DNA of 64,000 nucleotides. Origin: Actinoallomurus iriomotensis (lineage in GTDB: Bacteria; Actinomycetota; Actinomycetes; Streptosporangiales; Streptosporangiaceae). Both the position numbers and the translations under genes were made by a program. The notes below the pieces were generated by a model that saw only the letters and a list, made by a program, of their open reading frames with translations, ran no database searches and was not told the origin of the DNA. Below are positions 15,257 to 22,974 of the stretch, piece after piece; positions within the stretch are counted from its first letter, which is position 1; each line of letters opens with the position of its first letter. The DNA lies in NCBI RefSeq assembly GCF_030269445.1, contig NZ_BSTJ01000001.1, forward strand, positions 521,898 to 585,897, read 5' to 3'.

Positions 15257-16162
15257 TCAGGTCTCCTTGAGGATGCGGTTGAGGGTGTCGCGGATCGCGG
15301 TGGCCGGCTCGGCGTCGATGCAGAGCCGCTCCATGACCGCGAGGTAGTGGTCGACGTCCTCGCGCTTGTCGAGGTAGAGAGCGCTGGTGAGCTGTTCGAG
15401 GTAGACCACGTCGGGCAGGTCGCGCTCGGCGAACCGCAGGATGCTGAACGGCCCGCCCGCGGCGGCGTGCCCGCCCAGCTCGAACGGGACGACCTGCAAC
15501 GTGATGTTCGGCGACTCGGTCATCTCCAGCAGATGTCTCAGCTGCTTGCGCATGACCTGCGCGCCGCCGAGCGGACGCCGCAGCACGGCCTCGTCGACGA
15601 CCGCCCACAGGTGCGGGGGTTCCTCGGCCTCCAGCAGCGACTGCCGCCGCATCCGCAGGCCGACGCGGCGCTCGACCTCGTGGCCGGGCGCGTCCGGGTG
15701 ACCGAGGAGGGTCACGGCGCGCGCGTAGTCCTCGGTCTGCAGCAGCCCGGGGACGAACTGCACCTCGTACGCGCGGATCCGGGACGCGGCCTCCTCCAGG
15801 CCGATGTACACCTCGAACCACGGCGGGAGGATGTCGGAGTAGCTGTGCCACCAACCGGGCTCGTTGGCCTGGTCGGCCAGCGCGAGCATCGCCTGGCGTT
15901 CTTCGGGGCCGGTCACCCCGTACAGCGTCAGCAGGTCGGCGACGTCGCGGCTCCGGAACCGCACACGGCCCAGCTCCATCCGGCTGATCTTCGAGTGCGA
16001 GGCACGGATCGCCTCCCCGGCCTCCTCGCAGGTGATCTGCCGCTGTTCGCGCAACCGGCGCAGCTGGGAGCCCAGCACGATCCGCAACACGGTGGGACCA
16101 CCACGGTGATGACCGAACATGTTGGTGACGGCCGCGTCGCCGTCGGGCTGGGACCCGATCAT
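15257..16162 (-). CDS. HTH regulator with DUF5753, second copy
   Basis: 301 residues. HTH at about 25-85 (LRRLREQRQITCEEAGEAIR, SHSKISRMELGRVRF), then DUF5753 with YEVQFVPGLLQTEDYARAVT, HLWAVVDEAVLRRPLGG and VVPFELGGHAAAGG. Clear paralogue of the convergent gene at 14358, the two 3' ends being 29 bases apart. No DUF397 partner is present. The upstream 515 bases are non-coding, so it has its own promoter. Confidence 0.87.
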   Translation of the reverse strand: MIGSQPDGDAAVTNMFGHHRGGPTVLRIVLGSQLRRLREQRQITCEEAGEAIRASHSKISRMELGRVRFRSRDVADLLTLYGVTGPEERQAMLALADQANEPGWWHSYSDILPPWFEVYIGLEEAASRIRAYEVQFVPGLLQTEDYARAVTLLGHPDAPGHEVERRVGLRMRRQSLLEAEEPPHLWAVVDEAVLRRPLGGAQVMRKQLRHLLEMTESPNITLQVVPFELGGHAAAGGPFSILRFAERDLPDVVYLEQLTSALYLDKREDVDHYLAVMERLCIDAEPATAIRDTLNRILKET

Positions 16163-16678
16163 GTGCTTTCCCCTAAGGACACTGGAATCGGCCTAGTGTC
16201 CCACTCGCTGTTACCGATGCAACCCCCAAGGTAGCGTCGCCGCGTCAGCGTGTTGTAGAACTTTCAACGAGGCATGGACCCCGACGATCTCCCGCCGGCC
16301 ACCCGTCGGATGCGGCATCGGCGGCCGGGGGACGAGCGTCGCACCTCACGCGCACCCCGATCCCATAACCAACCCATATTCCGGCACTTTGCAGCCAGTT
16401 GACTGGTCAGTCCGAAATTTCCTACCGAGTGGCCGAATCCGGTCATTGGAACGCACCATAACGCGGATTCCCCAGCGCCACCCAGGTATTGCGACACCCG
16501 GTCACCGCCTCGCCACACATAACGCCTGAACTGGCACTTCGTCTTTTCCGGGATCGGCGTGGCTCCCGTCGATCACGCAGAGCTGTTGTTCAATTACAGC
16601 AGGTGCTCGCCGGGATCTGGGGGTGTTTTCGGACCCAATCACCCGGCCGAGAACAGATCGCAATCAAGGAGAAGGATC
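16163..16678. other. 516-base intergenic region between divergent genes
   Basis: No convincing coding frame. Lower GC than the flanks. Holds overlapping palindromes CCAGTTGACTGG (16395-16406) and GACTGGTCAGTC (16401-16412), and presumably promoters for the DUF5753 regulator (reverse) and the secreted protein (forward). Confidence 0.6.
16395..16412. promoter_or_regulatory. overlapping palindromes, possible operator
   Basis: CCAGTTGACTGG and GACTGGTCAGTC share six bases and lie about 230 bases from one gene start and 270 from the other. Two overlapping inverted repeats in a long divergent region suggest a regulator site; the protein is unknown. Confidence 0.3.
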
Positions 16679-17326
16679 ATGCCTCGTAGCCCGCAAGTCT
16701 CCCGCCTGATCAGGGCCCTGCCGCCGGTCTGCGCCGCCGCACTGTCCATCGCCGCCGCCACGCCCGCCGCACAGGCCCGCACCGCGCCGGCCCCGGTGCC
16801 GGCCCTCGCCAACGGCGGTTTCGAGGCCCCGGTCATCCCGGCCAACGCCTTCATCCGGTACGGCACGGGCAGCACGATCGGCCCGTGGCGCGTCACTCAG
16901 GGCAACGTCGACCTGACGGGCGCCAACTTCTGGCAGGCCGCCGACGGCCGCCAGTCGCTGGACCTGGAGGGCAGCGAGTCCGGAACGATCGAGCAGCAGC
17001 TCTCGACCCACATCGGCGGCTGCTACACGGTGACCTTCGCTCTCGCGGGAAACCCGGACGGCGGCCCGACGATCAAACGCGGCTACGCCCGGGTGGTCCA
17101 GCACACGCTCGGCCGCCCCACCGTCCAGAAGAACTTCATCTTCAACACGGCGGGCAAGTCGCGGACCAACATGGGGTACATCCCGCAGCGGTTCCGCTTC
17201 CGCGCCTTCGCACCGACCTCGACGCTGACCTTCGCCAGCACGACGGGCGGCGGTTACGGCCCGGTGATCGACGCGGTGAACGTCACCCAGTCCAACCCAG
17301 CCGTCTGCAGCCTCGTCCGCCCGTAA
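16679..17326 (+). CDS. secreted choice-of-anchor C / DUF642-like protein
   Basis: 215 residues. Signal peptide (basic start, then LPPVCAAALSIAAATPAAQA). The mature part reads LANGGFEAPVIPANAFIRYG, STIGPWRVTQGNVDLTG, FWQAADGRQSLDLEG and CYTVTFALAGNPDGG, the pattern of the choice-of-anchor C family, a jelly-roll-like extracellular carbohydrate- or surface-binding module. There is no sortase motif. AAGGAG stands before the ATG, and a strong terminator follows. No partner gene is adjacent. Confidence 0.82.
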   Translation: MPRSPQVSRLIRALPPVCAAALSIAAATPAAQARTAPAPVPALANGGFEAPVIPANAFIRYGTGSTIGPWRVTQGNVDLTGANFWQAADGRQSLDLEGSESGTIEQQLSTHIGGCYTVTFALAGNPDGGPTIKRGYARVVQHTLGRPTVQKNFIFNTAGKSRTNMGYIPQRFRFRAFAPTSTLTFASTTGGGYGPVIDAVNVTQSNPAVCSLVRP

Positions 17327-17346
17327 CGGACCGCCCGGCAACACGA

Positions 17347-17380
17347 GGCCCTTGCCCACCGAACCCGGTGGACAAGGGCC
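17347..17380 (+). terminator. rho-independent terminator
   Basis: GGCCCTTG-CCCACC and GGTGG-ACAAGGGCC form an almost complete 13-14 pair stem around a 6-base loop, 20 bases after the stop of the secreted-protein gene. Confidence 0.8.
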
Positions 17381-17482
17381 TCCGCCTTTCCAGGACCACT
17401 CCCCCAACACCACGGAAGCAACGAACGACCCACCCACCGCGCCACACGCAGAAGAGAACGAAAACCAAACGAACCGCCGGCC

Positions 17483-17586
17483 TCACAGAGCAGCCCCCGG
17501 AAACAACCACCGACACCACGGAGGCGTGGAAGCCCGGCATCACAGAGCAGCGCCCGGAAACGACCGCCGACACCACGGGGGCGTGG
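17483..17586. repeat. two-copy tandem repeat, 57-base period
   Basis: A unit beginning TCACAGAGCAGC and ending near GGCGTGG occurs at 17483 and again at 17540 with a few substitutions; the second copy is cut short after about 47 bases. Non-coding, between a terminator and the tRNA gene. Confidence 0.7.
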
Positions 17587-17603
17587 GGGGGCGGAGCCCC
17601 CCA

Positions 17604-17634
17604 CATCGGGGGTTCCAGGGGGTCGCCCCCCTGG
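17604..17634. repeat. 31-base dispersed repeat, copy A
   Basis: Identical over 31 bases to 30699-30729. Contains the inverted pair CCAGGGGG-TCG-CCCCCCTGG. Each copy lies about 55-90 bases downstream (3') of a reverse-strand tRNA gene. Confidence 0.75.
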
Positions 17635-17688
17635 GGCAAATGAACGCGACGCCCCAGGCCCGCAAGGGCATGGGGCACCCAAGACGCG

Positions 17689-17762
17689 TGGGGCGGGTGG
17701 GACTCGAACCCACGACCCAAGGATTATGAGTCCTCTGCTCTGACCGGCTGAGCTACCGCCCC
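17689..17762 (-). tRNA. tRNA-Met (CAT), elongator type
   Basis: 74 bases. Acceptor stem GGGGCGG/CCGCCCC with discriminator A, D-arm AGCTCAGCCGGTCAGAGCA, anticodon stem GAGGA/TCCTT around CTCATAA (anticodon CAT), and T-arm with GTTCGAGTC. CCA is not encoded. The CAT anticodon could also be a tRNA-Ile with modified C; the overall sequence is closer to elongator Met. Confidence 0.88.
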
Positions 17763-17887
17763 GAACGTTGGTGTATCAAGCCCCCCTACCTTGCCCGCCT
17801 GGTCATGCCGGACGCAACTCGGACACACCGGCCCCGCCCAGCGGGTGAGAAGCGGCCGGACGTGGACGTTTCTTTCAGGGAACCTGA

Positions 17888-17901
17888 GTGACGGCGGTCA
17901 C
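17888..17901. promoter_or_regulatory. inverted repeat GTGAC-N4-GTCAC
   Basis: GTGAC-GGCG-GTCAC, a compact symmetrical site in the long intergenic region before the RsbW-like gene. Possibly a regulator binding site; protein unknown. Confidence 0.35.
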
Positions 17902-17998
17902 ATTCGCCACGTCGCGCCCTGTCCGTTTTATCCCTCACCACCGCGACCACCAGCCAATTCAGGTCTCAGCACTTCACCGCATCACCAAAACGAGCGAG

Positions 17999-18037
17999 CA
18001 AATGCACGTGCATTTGGGTGTGCATTAGTTCTTGCAT
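17999..18037. promoter_or_regulatory. 18-base perfect palindrome plus phased TGCAT boxes
   Basis: CAAATGCACGTGCATTTG (17999-18016) is perfectly self-complementary. The box TGCAT recurs at 18009, 18021 and 18033, exactly 12 bases apart, and its inverse ATGCA is at 18002. The element ends 75 bases before the ATG at 18112 in an AT-rich stretch. Looks like a multi-site operator. Confidence 0.6.
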
Positions 18038-18111
18038 AGCTCTGGCGGACGGAGGAAGATAGCCGATCAAGCCACTCGGTCCCGCCCCGAGTCCGTCTGG
18101 AGGCCCGCCAG

Positions 18112-18645
18112 ATGCCCGTGTACAGCACAGCGTGCGGTTCCGGCATGGACGGCCGCCCCGTAACGAGGCGTCCGCATGCGGTAACCCGCGAACGACCTCA
18201 TGTGCTGCCGCCGCTCGCGGTCTTCGAGCCCGGTTCGGACACGCCCGGCGGTGCGGTGTGCGCGCTGCGGCCGACGAGCACCTCCTCCCGCCGGGCGCGG
18301 GAGTTCGCCACCACCACGCTGCGGTCGTGGGGGCTGGACGACCTCGTCGACGACGCCACCGTGATCATCTCCGAGCTCGTCACCAACGCCGTACGGCACG
18401 GCGTCCCGCCGTACGCCGCCGCGGCCGGAGACTCGCCGATCAAGCTCAGCCTCGTACGCCAGGGCACGTTCGTCGTGCTCATCGTGTCCGACCCGAGCGA
18501 GGACGATCCGAAGCAGCGCCCGGCCGACGACGTCTGCGAGAACGGCCGCGGCCTGCACGTGATCGAGGCGCTCAGCCGGGCCTGGGGATGGATGCCGCTG
18601 CCCGGTACGGGCAAGGCCGTCTGGGCCATGCTCTCCATCCGCTGA
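18112..18645 (+). CDS. RsbW/SpoIIAB-like ATP-binding (HATPase_c) protein
   Basis: 177 residues. Stand-alone GHKL ATPase: N-box ISELVTNAVRHG, G1 region LIVSDPSEDDP and G2 ENGRGLHVIEALS. Single-domain members in actinomycetes act as anti-sigma-factor or anti-anti-sigma kinases, or as regulators of unknown target. There is no sigma factor or antagonist next to it. ATGs at 18145 and 18202 are possible later starts, so the N-terminus is uncertain. It is preceded by a long regulatory region with a perfect palindrome. Confidence 0.82.
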   Translation: MPVYSTACGSGMDGRPVTRRPHAVTRERPHVLPPLAVFEPGSDTPGGAVCALRPTSTSSRRAREFATTTLRSWGLDDLVDDATVIISELVTNAVRHGVPPYAAAAGDSPIKLSLVRQGTFVVLIVSDPSEDDPKQRPADDVCENGRGLHVIEALSRAWGWMPLPGTGKAVWAMLSIR

Positions 18646-18844
18646 CCCGGGCGAACGCCCACCCACCTCCTCAAAAGCCGCCCCGAGCCGGATCCGCGCG
18701 CGCCCGAACGGGACCACCCGTACGGAACCGGTCATAAAGAGTCAGGCCTTTGACACAGGAAGTGACGGCCGATCTCGGTAAACTGCCGCTGACCAATCCT
18801 CGGACTCGGTATGCCCGCGGTACCCGCCACCCCAAGGATTTCCT

Positions 18845-21745
18845 ATGCATTGGCGTGCCAGCGGACCGACCGGTGCACCGTCAGCAGCGGGCCCAGGGAG
18901 TCAAGCGAACCCCCCGCTCGTCGGGCGCCGCGAGGTCCTCGCCGAATTCGGCCGGCTCCTCGACACGATCGACGGCACGTTCGCGCTGGTCGGCCTGGCC
19001 GGCGAGCCGGGTGCGGGAAAGACACGACTCCTCGCCGAGCTGGTCTCCGGTGCGCGGAGCCACGGCATGCTCCCCCTGGCGGGCCGGGCGGCCGAGTTCG
19101 AGCAGGAGATGCCGTTCGGCATGGTGATCGACGCGCTCGACGATCACCTGGAGGAGAACGGCCTGCCGGACGGCGTCGGCGAGGAGGCCGCCTCGCTGCT
19201 GGCCACGATCTTCCCGGCGCTGCCCGGCGGGAAGGACGACGGCACCGACCTGACCGGCCTGGCGCGGTACCGCCTCTACCGGGCGGTGCGGCAACTGCTC
19301 GGTGAGCTGGCCGCCGAGTCGGGCCTGGTCCTGATCCTCGACGACGTCCACTGGGCCGACGACAGCTCGGTCGAGCTGCTCGACCACCTTCTGCGGCACC
19401 CGCCGCACGGCCCGGTGCTCATCGCCGTGGCCTACCGGCCGGCCCAGGCGTCGGCGCGGCTGCGAGCGCTCAACGAGGCGCACGGCCGCCAGATCACGGT
19501 GGGTCCGCTCAGCGAGGCCGAGGTCACGGAGTTCCTCGGCCCCGGCACGAGCCCGGAGCTGCGGCGGCGGCTGTACGAGGAGAGCGGCGGCAACCCGTTC
19601 TACCTGGAGGCGCTCGCCCGCATGGACCAGGGCGTGCCCGGTGCTCGCCGGTCCGCGGCCGGCGACGGCGTCGACCAGGACGAGCTGCCGGCGCCGGTGC
19701 GCGCGGCGCTGCAGATGGAGCTGGACGGCCTGTCGGCGACCGCGCTGCTCGTGGCGCAGGCGGGCGCCGCCGCCGCCGACGAGTTCGAGCCGGCCGTGGC
19801 CGCGGTCGCCGCCGAGAAACCCGAGCCCGTCGCGCTGGAGGCGCTGAGCGAGCTGGCCGCCCGTGACATCGTCCGGCCCGCCTCGCCGGGCCGGTTTCGG
19901 TTCCGTCATCCGCTGGTCCGCAACGCCGTGTACGGGTCCGCGGCGGCCGGATGGCGCCACGCCGCGCACGCCCGGATCGCCGCCCATCTGACCCGGCTCG
20001 GCGCGCCCGCCACCGTACGGGCCCGGCACGTCGAGCGCTCCGGCGGGTTCGGGGACGAGACCGCGATCGCCACGCTCGTCGAGGCGGCGCGCGCCGCCGC
20101 GCCGCAGGCGCCCGCCACCGCGGCGCACTGGTTCCGTGCCGGACTGCGGCTGATGCCGACCGACCACGAGTCACGGCCTGAGCTGCTGCTGGAGCTGGCC
20201 ACCGTGCAGGCGGTGAGCGGCCAGATCACCAGCGGCCGCGACATGGCGCGCGACGCGCTGCGCCTGCTGGCGCCGGACGACATCTCCCGGCGGTCGCGGG
20301 CGGCCCGCGTCTGTGCGCTGATGGAACGCATGCTCGGCCGCCCGCACCAGGGTCGTACCGTGCTGCTGGACGAGCTGCACCGGATCTCCGACCCGCGTTC
20401 GGCGGCCGCCGTACGACTGCGGCTGCGGCTCGTCGCCGACAGCCTGATCCGCAGCGACTTCCGCGCCGCGAACGCGGTGCTGGACCTGATGCCCGACAGC
20501 GCGCCCGACTGGGAGCCCGGCCTGGAGATGGCGAGCGCCTCGCTGCGCCCGCTGCCGCTGCTGGCCGGCGGGCGCATCGCCGACGCGGTGCGGCACATCG
20601 ACCGGGCCGACCGGCTCGTCGCCGCGGCTCCCGACGAGCACATCGCCGAGTGGATGGACATCATCACCTGGCTGTGCTGGACCGAGACGATGATGGGGCG
20701 GCACCAGAGCGCCCGGCGGCGCTTCGACCGCGCCATCGCGATCGCCCGGTCCACCGGCCAGAGCTACATGGTCCCCCACCTGATGGCCGGCCAGGCGCGC
20801 ACGCTCGTCATGCTCGGCCGGCTCGCCGACGCGGCGATCGCCGCCGAGGAGGCCGCCGGGGTCGCGGGCCTGCTCGGCACGGGCCAGGAGCTCGTCATGG
20901 CGATGACCCAGCAGTGCCTCGTGGCGAGCTGGACCGGCGACGACGAGGAGGCCCTGCGCTTCGGAGAGCAGGCCATGGCCAGGTCGGCCGACACGGTCGA
21001 GTGGTGGGGCGCGATGGCCCAGTACGTCCACGCGCTCGCGCTCGTCAACGCCGGACGGGTCGACGAGGGCGCCGAGGCCCTGGTGACGGCCTGCAACGGA
21101 TTCGTCCGGCCCAAGCTCGACCCGGCCGCGCTGATGGCGTGCTGTGAGGTGATGGCGCGGATCGAGGCCGAACGGTCGCGGTGCGACGAAGCGCAAGTGT
21201 GGGTCGAGCGGGCCGCCAAGCTCGCGCACCCGAGCGTCCCGGCGAACGTCGGCCTCGCCGGGCTGGCGCGCGCCCACCTTCAGCGGACGGACGACCCGCT
21301 CGCCGCGGCCGGGACCGCCCGCGAGGCGGCCGAGGTGCTGGAGGGAGCCGAGCTGCGGGTCGACGCCGGACGCGCGCGGCTGACCTCCGGCCTCGCGTAC
21401 GCCGAGGTCGGCGAGCGCGAGCGCGCACGGGACGAACTGCGCGCCGCGAGCGCGCTCTTCGAGGCCTGCGGGGCGCGGACGCTCTACGCACAGGCCGTAC
21501 GCGAGCTCCGGCGGCAGGGCGTGCGGGTGCCCGGCGCCACCGGCCGGGGCGCCCACGGGCTGTCCCGGCGCGAGTACGAGGTCGCCGCCCTGGTCGCCGA
21601 GGGCCACACCAACCAGCAGATCGCCGAGAAACTGTTCATCAGCGTCCGGACCGTCGAGACCCACCTGTCCCGGATCTTCACCAAACTCGCCGTCACATCG
21701 AGGGTCGGCGTGGTCAACGCGCTGGCCCGGCTCGCCGAAGACTGA
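18845..21745 (+). CDS. LAL-family LuxR transcriptional activator with AAA ATPase
   Basis: 966 residues. Walker A GEPGAGKT at 53-60, Walker [16 protein letters not shown], then a long helical TPR-like central part and a C-terminal LuxR HTH ([40 protein letters not shown]). MalT-like LAL regulators bind an inducer and ATP and then activate nearby genes. The hydrolase and GMC oxidoreductase directly downstream on the same strand (gap 133 bases) are the obvious targets. AAGG lies before the ATG at 18845; the first conserved residues begin near 25, so this start fits. Confidence 0.9.
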   Translation: MHWRASGPTGAPSAAGPGSQANPPLVGRREVLAEFGRLLDTIDGTFALVGLAGEPGAGKTRLLAELVSGARSHGMLPLAGRAAEFEQEMPFGMVIDALDDHLEENGLPDGVGEEAASLLATIFPALPGGKDDGTDLTGLARYRLYRAVRQLLGELAAESGLVLILDDVHWADDSSVELLDHLLRHPPHGPVLIAVAYRPAQASARLRALNEAHGRQITVGPLSEAEVTEFLGPGTSPELRRRLYEESGGNPFYLEALARMDQGVPGARRSAAGDGVDQDELPAPVRAALQMELDGLSATALLVAQAGAAAADEFEPAVAAVAAEKPEPVALEALSELAARDIVRPASPGRFRFRHPLVRNAVYGSAAAGWRHAAHARIAAHLTRLGAPATVRARHVERSGGFGDETAIATLVEAARAAAPQAPATAAHWFRAGLRLMPTDHESRPELLLELATVQAVSGQITSGRDMARDALRLLAPDDISRRSRAARVCALMERMLGRPHQGRTVLLDELHRISDPRSAAAVRLRLRLVADSLIRSDFRAANAVLDLMPDSAPDWEPGLEMASASLRPLPLLAGGRIADAVRHIDRADRLVAAAPDEHIAEWMDIITWLCWTETMMGRHQSARRRFDRAIAIARSTGQSYMVPHLMAGQARTLVMLGRLADAAIAAEEAAGVAGLLGTGQELVMAMTQQCLVASWTGDDEEALRFGEQAMARSADTVEWWGAMAQYVHALALVNAGRVDEGAEALVTACNGFVRPKLDPAALMACCEVMARIEAERSRCDEAQVWVERAAKLAHPSVPANVGLAGLARAHLQRTDDPLAAAGTAREAAEVLEGAELRVDAGRARLTSGLAYAEVGERERARDELRAASALFEACGARTLYAQAVRELRRQGVRVPGATGRGAHGLSRREYEVAALVAEGHTNQQIAEKLFISVRTVETHLSRIFTKLAVTSRVGVVNALARLAED

Positions 21746-21878
21746 CCCCCGCGCGCCGCACGACCCCCTCGGCCGGCACGCAGGCGCAGGTGAGCGTAGA
21801 AGTCAGTGTTTTCCACGACACACGGGATCGGCCGCCCTCGGCATGATGAGACCCGTCCTTCCACGGGGGAGACAGACC

Positions 21879-22973
21879 ATGGAGAAGCGCATCGCCCGAT
21901 ACACGCTCGAAGGCGTGCCGGACGCGCGGGCCACGATGCATCCGTTCACGACCGCCGACGGCCTCGGGCTGTACCTCACGCGGTTCCACCGCGCCGACTG
22001 CGACGACGTCGTGCTGCTTCTCCACGGGCTGACGGCGTCCAGCGACATGTTCATCATGCCCGAGCACCGTAACTTCGCCGGGTTCCTCCTCGACGAGGGC
22101 TTCAGCGACGTCTGGACGCTCGACTTCCGTATGAGCAGCCGCTTCCCGTACGACGCCGAGACCCACCGCTACACCTTCGACGACATCGCCCACTGGGACT
22201 TCCCGGCCGCGCTCGCCGAGCTGCGGTCGCACGTCGGCGACCGGCGGGTGCACGTCGTCGCGCACTGCACCGGCGGGATCGCGTTCGCCATGAGCCTGTT
22301 CGGCGGAGCGGTCGACGGCATCGCCAGCTTCACCACCAACAGCGTCTCGCTCACGCCCCGGCCGCCGACCTGGTCCCGGATCAAGCTCGCGCTCGGTCCG
22401 GCGACGGAGGAGTACCTCCTGGGCCTGCCGTTCGTCGACCCGCGCTTCGGGGACGCGCCGCCCCTCACCCGCGCGTGGCTGCTCTCCCGGCTCGTGTCGC
22501 TGTTCCACCGCGAGTGCGAGGTGCGCGCCTGCCACATGGCGAGCTTCATGTGGGGCAGCGGCCGTCCCGCCCTCTACGAGCACGCGAACCTCCTGCCGGT
22601 CACCCACGAACGGATGGCCGACCTGCTGAGCGCCACCGGCGCGCACTACTACCGGCACGTCCGCAAGATGGCGCGGGCCGGGCACGCGGTCAAGTACGAC
22701 CCGTCCGACTCCCGCCACGCCGACCTGCCCGACGACTACCTCGCGAACGCGGCCGAGATCACGACGCCGATCCTGTTCATCGCCGGCGACCACAACCACG
22801 TCTTCCCGGACGCCAACGCGTACTGCTACAAGCTGCTCGAGGAGATCACCCCGGGCCTGCACGAGCTGGCGATCCTGCCGGGTTACGGGCACATCGACCC
22901 GTTCATCGGCAAGAACTCCCACATCGACGTGTTCCCGAAGATCGTCGACTTCCTCAAGAGAAAGGCCGCCTGA
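21879..22973 (+). CDS. alpha/beta hydrolase paired with GMC oxidoreductase
   Basis: 364 residues from the ATG at 21879, preceded by GGGGGAGA. Oxyanion-loop motif LLLHGLTASSD, nucleophile region VVAHCTGGIAFAMS with Cys rather than Ser, acid in AGDHNHVFPDAN, and His in LPGYGHIDPFIG. This set is what one sees in the hydrolase domain that is fused to, or adjacent to, long cholesterol-oxidase-like GMC proteins in actinobacteria. Its stop is one base from the ATG of the GMC gene, so they are co-translated and probably form one unit acting on a sterol-like or lipid substrate (inference). Confidence 0.85.
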   Translation: MEKRIARYTLEGVPDARATMHPFTTADGLGLYLTRFHRADCDDVVLLLHGLTASSDMFIMPEHRNFAGFLLDEGFSDVWTLDFRMSSRFPYDAETHRYTFDDIAHWDFPAALAELRSHVGDRRVHVVAHCTGGIAFAMSLFGGAVDGIASFTTNSVSLTPRPPTWSRIKLALGPATEEYLLGLPFVDPRFGDAPPLTRAWLLSRLVSLFHRECEVRACHMASFMWGSGRPALYEHANLLPVTHERMADLLSATGAHYYRHVRKMARAGHAVKYDPSDSRHADLPDDYLANAAEITTPILFIAGDHNHVFPDANAYCYKLLEEITPGLHELAILPGYGHIDPFIGKNSHIDVFPKIVDFLKRKAA

Positions 22974-22974
22974 C

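Larger units (their letters stand above)
17763..18111. other. 349-base region upstream of the RsbW-like gene
   Basis: No coding frame supported. Contains GTGACGGCGGTCAC (17888-17901), a 5+5 inverted repeat, and the 18-base palindrome with phased TGCAT boxes (17999-18037), listed separately. Confidence 0.65.

Noticed and set aside
17689-17762. tRNA genes as attachment sites of an integrated element
   Set aside because: No integrase, no phage genes and no duplicated tRNA 3' ends were seen near either tRNA; the shared 31-base repeat is outside the tRNA.
17791-18039. 82-residue forward frame before the RsbW-like gene
   Set aside because: No ribosome binding site, no family likeness, and it covers the palindromic element.
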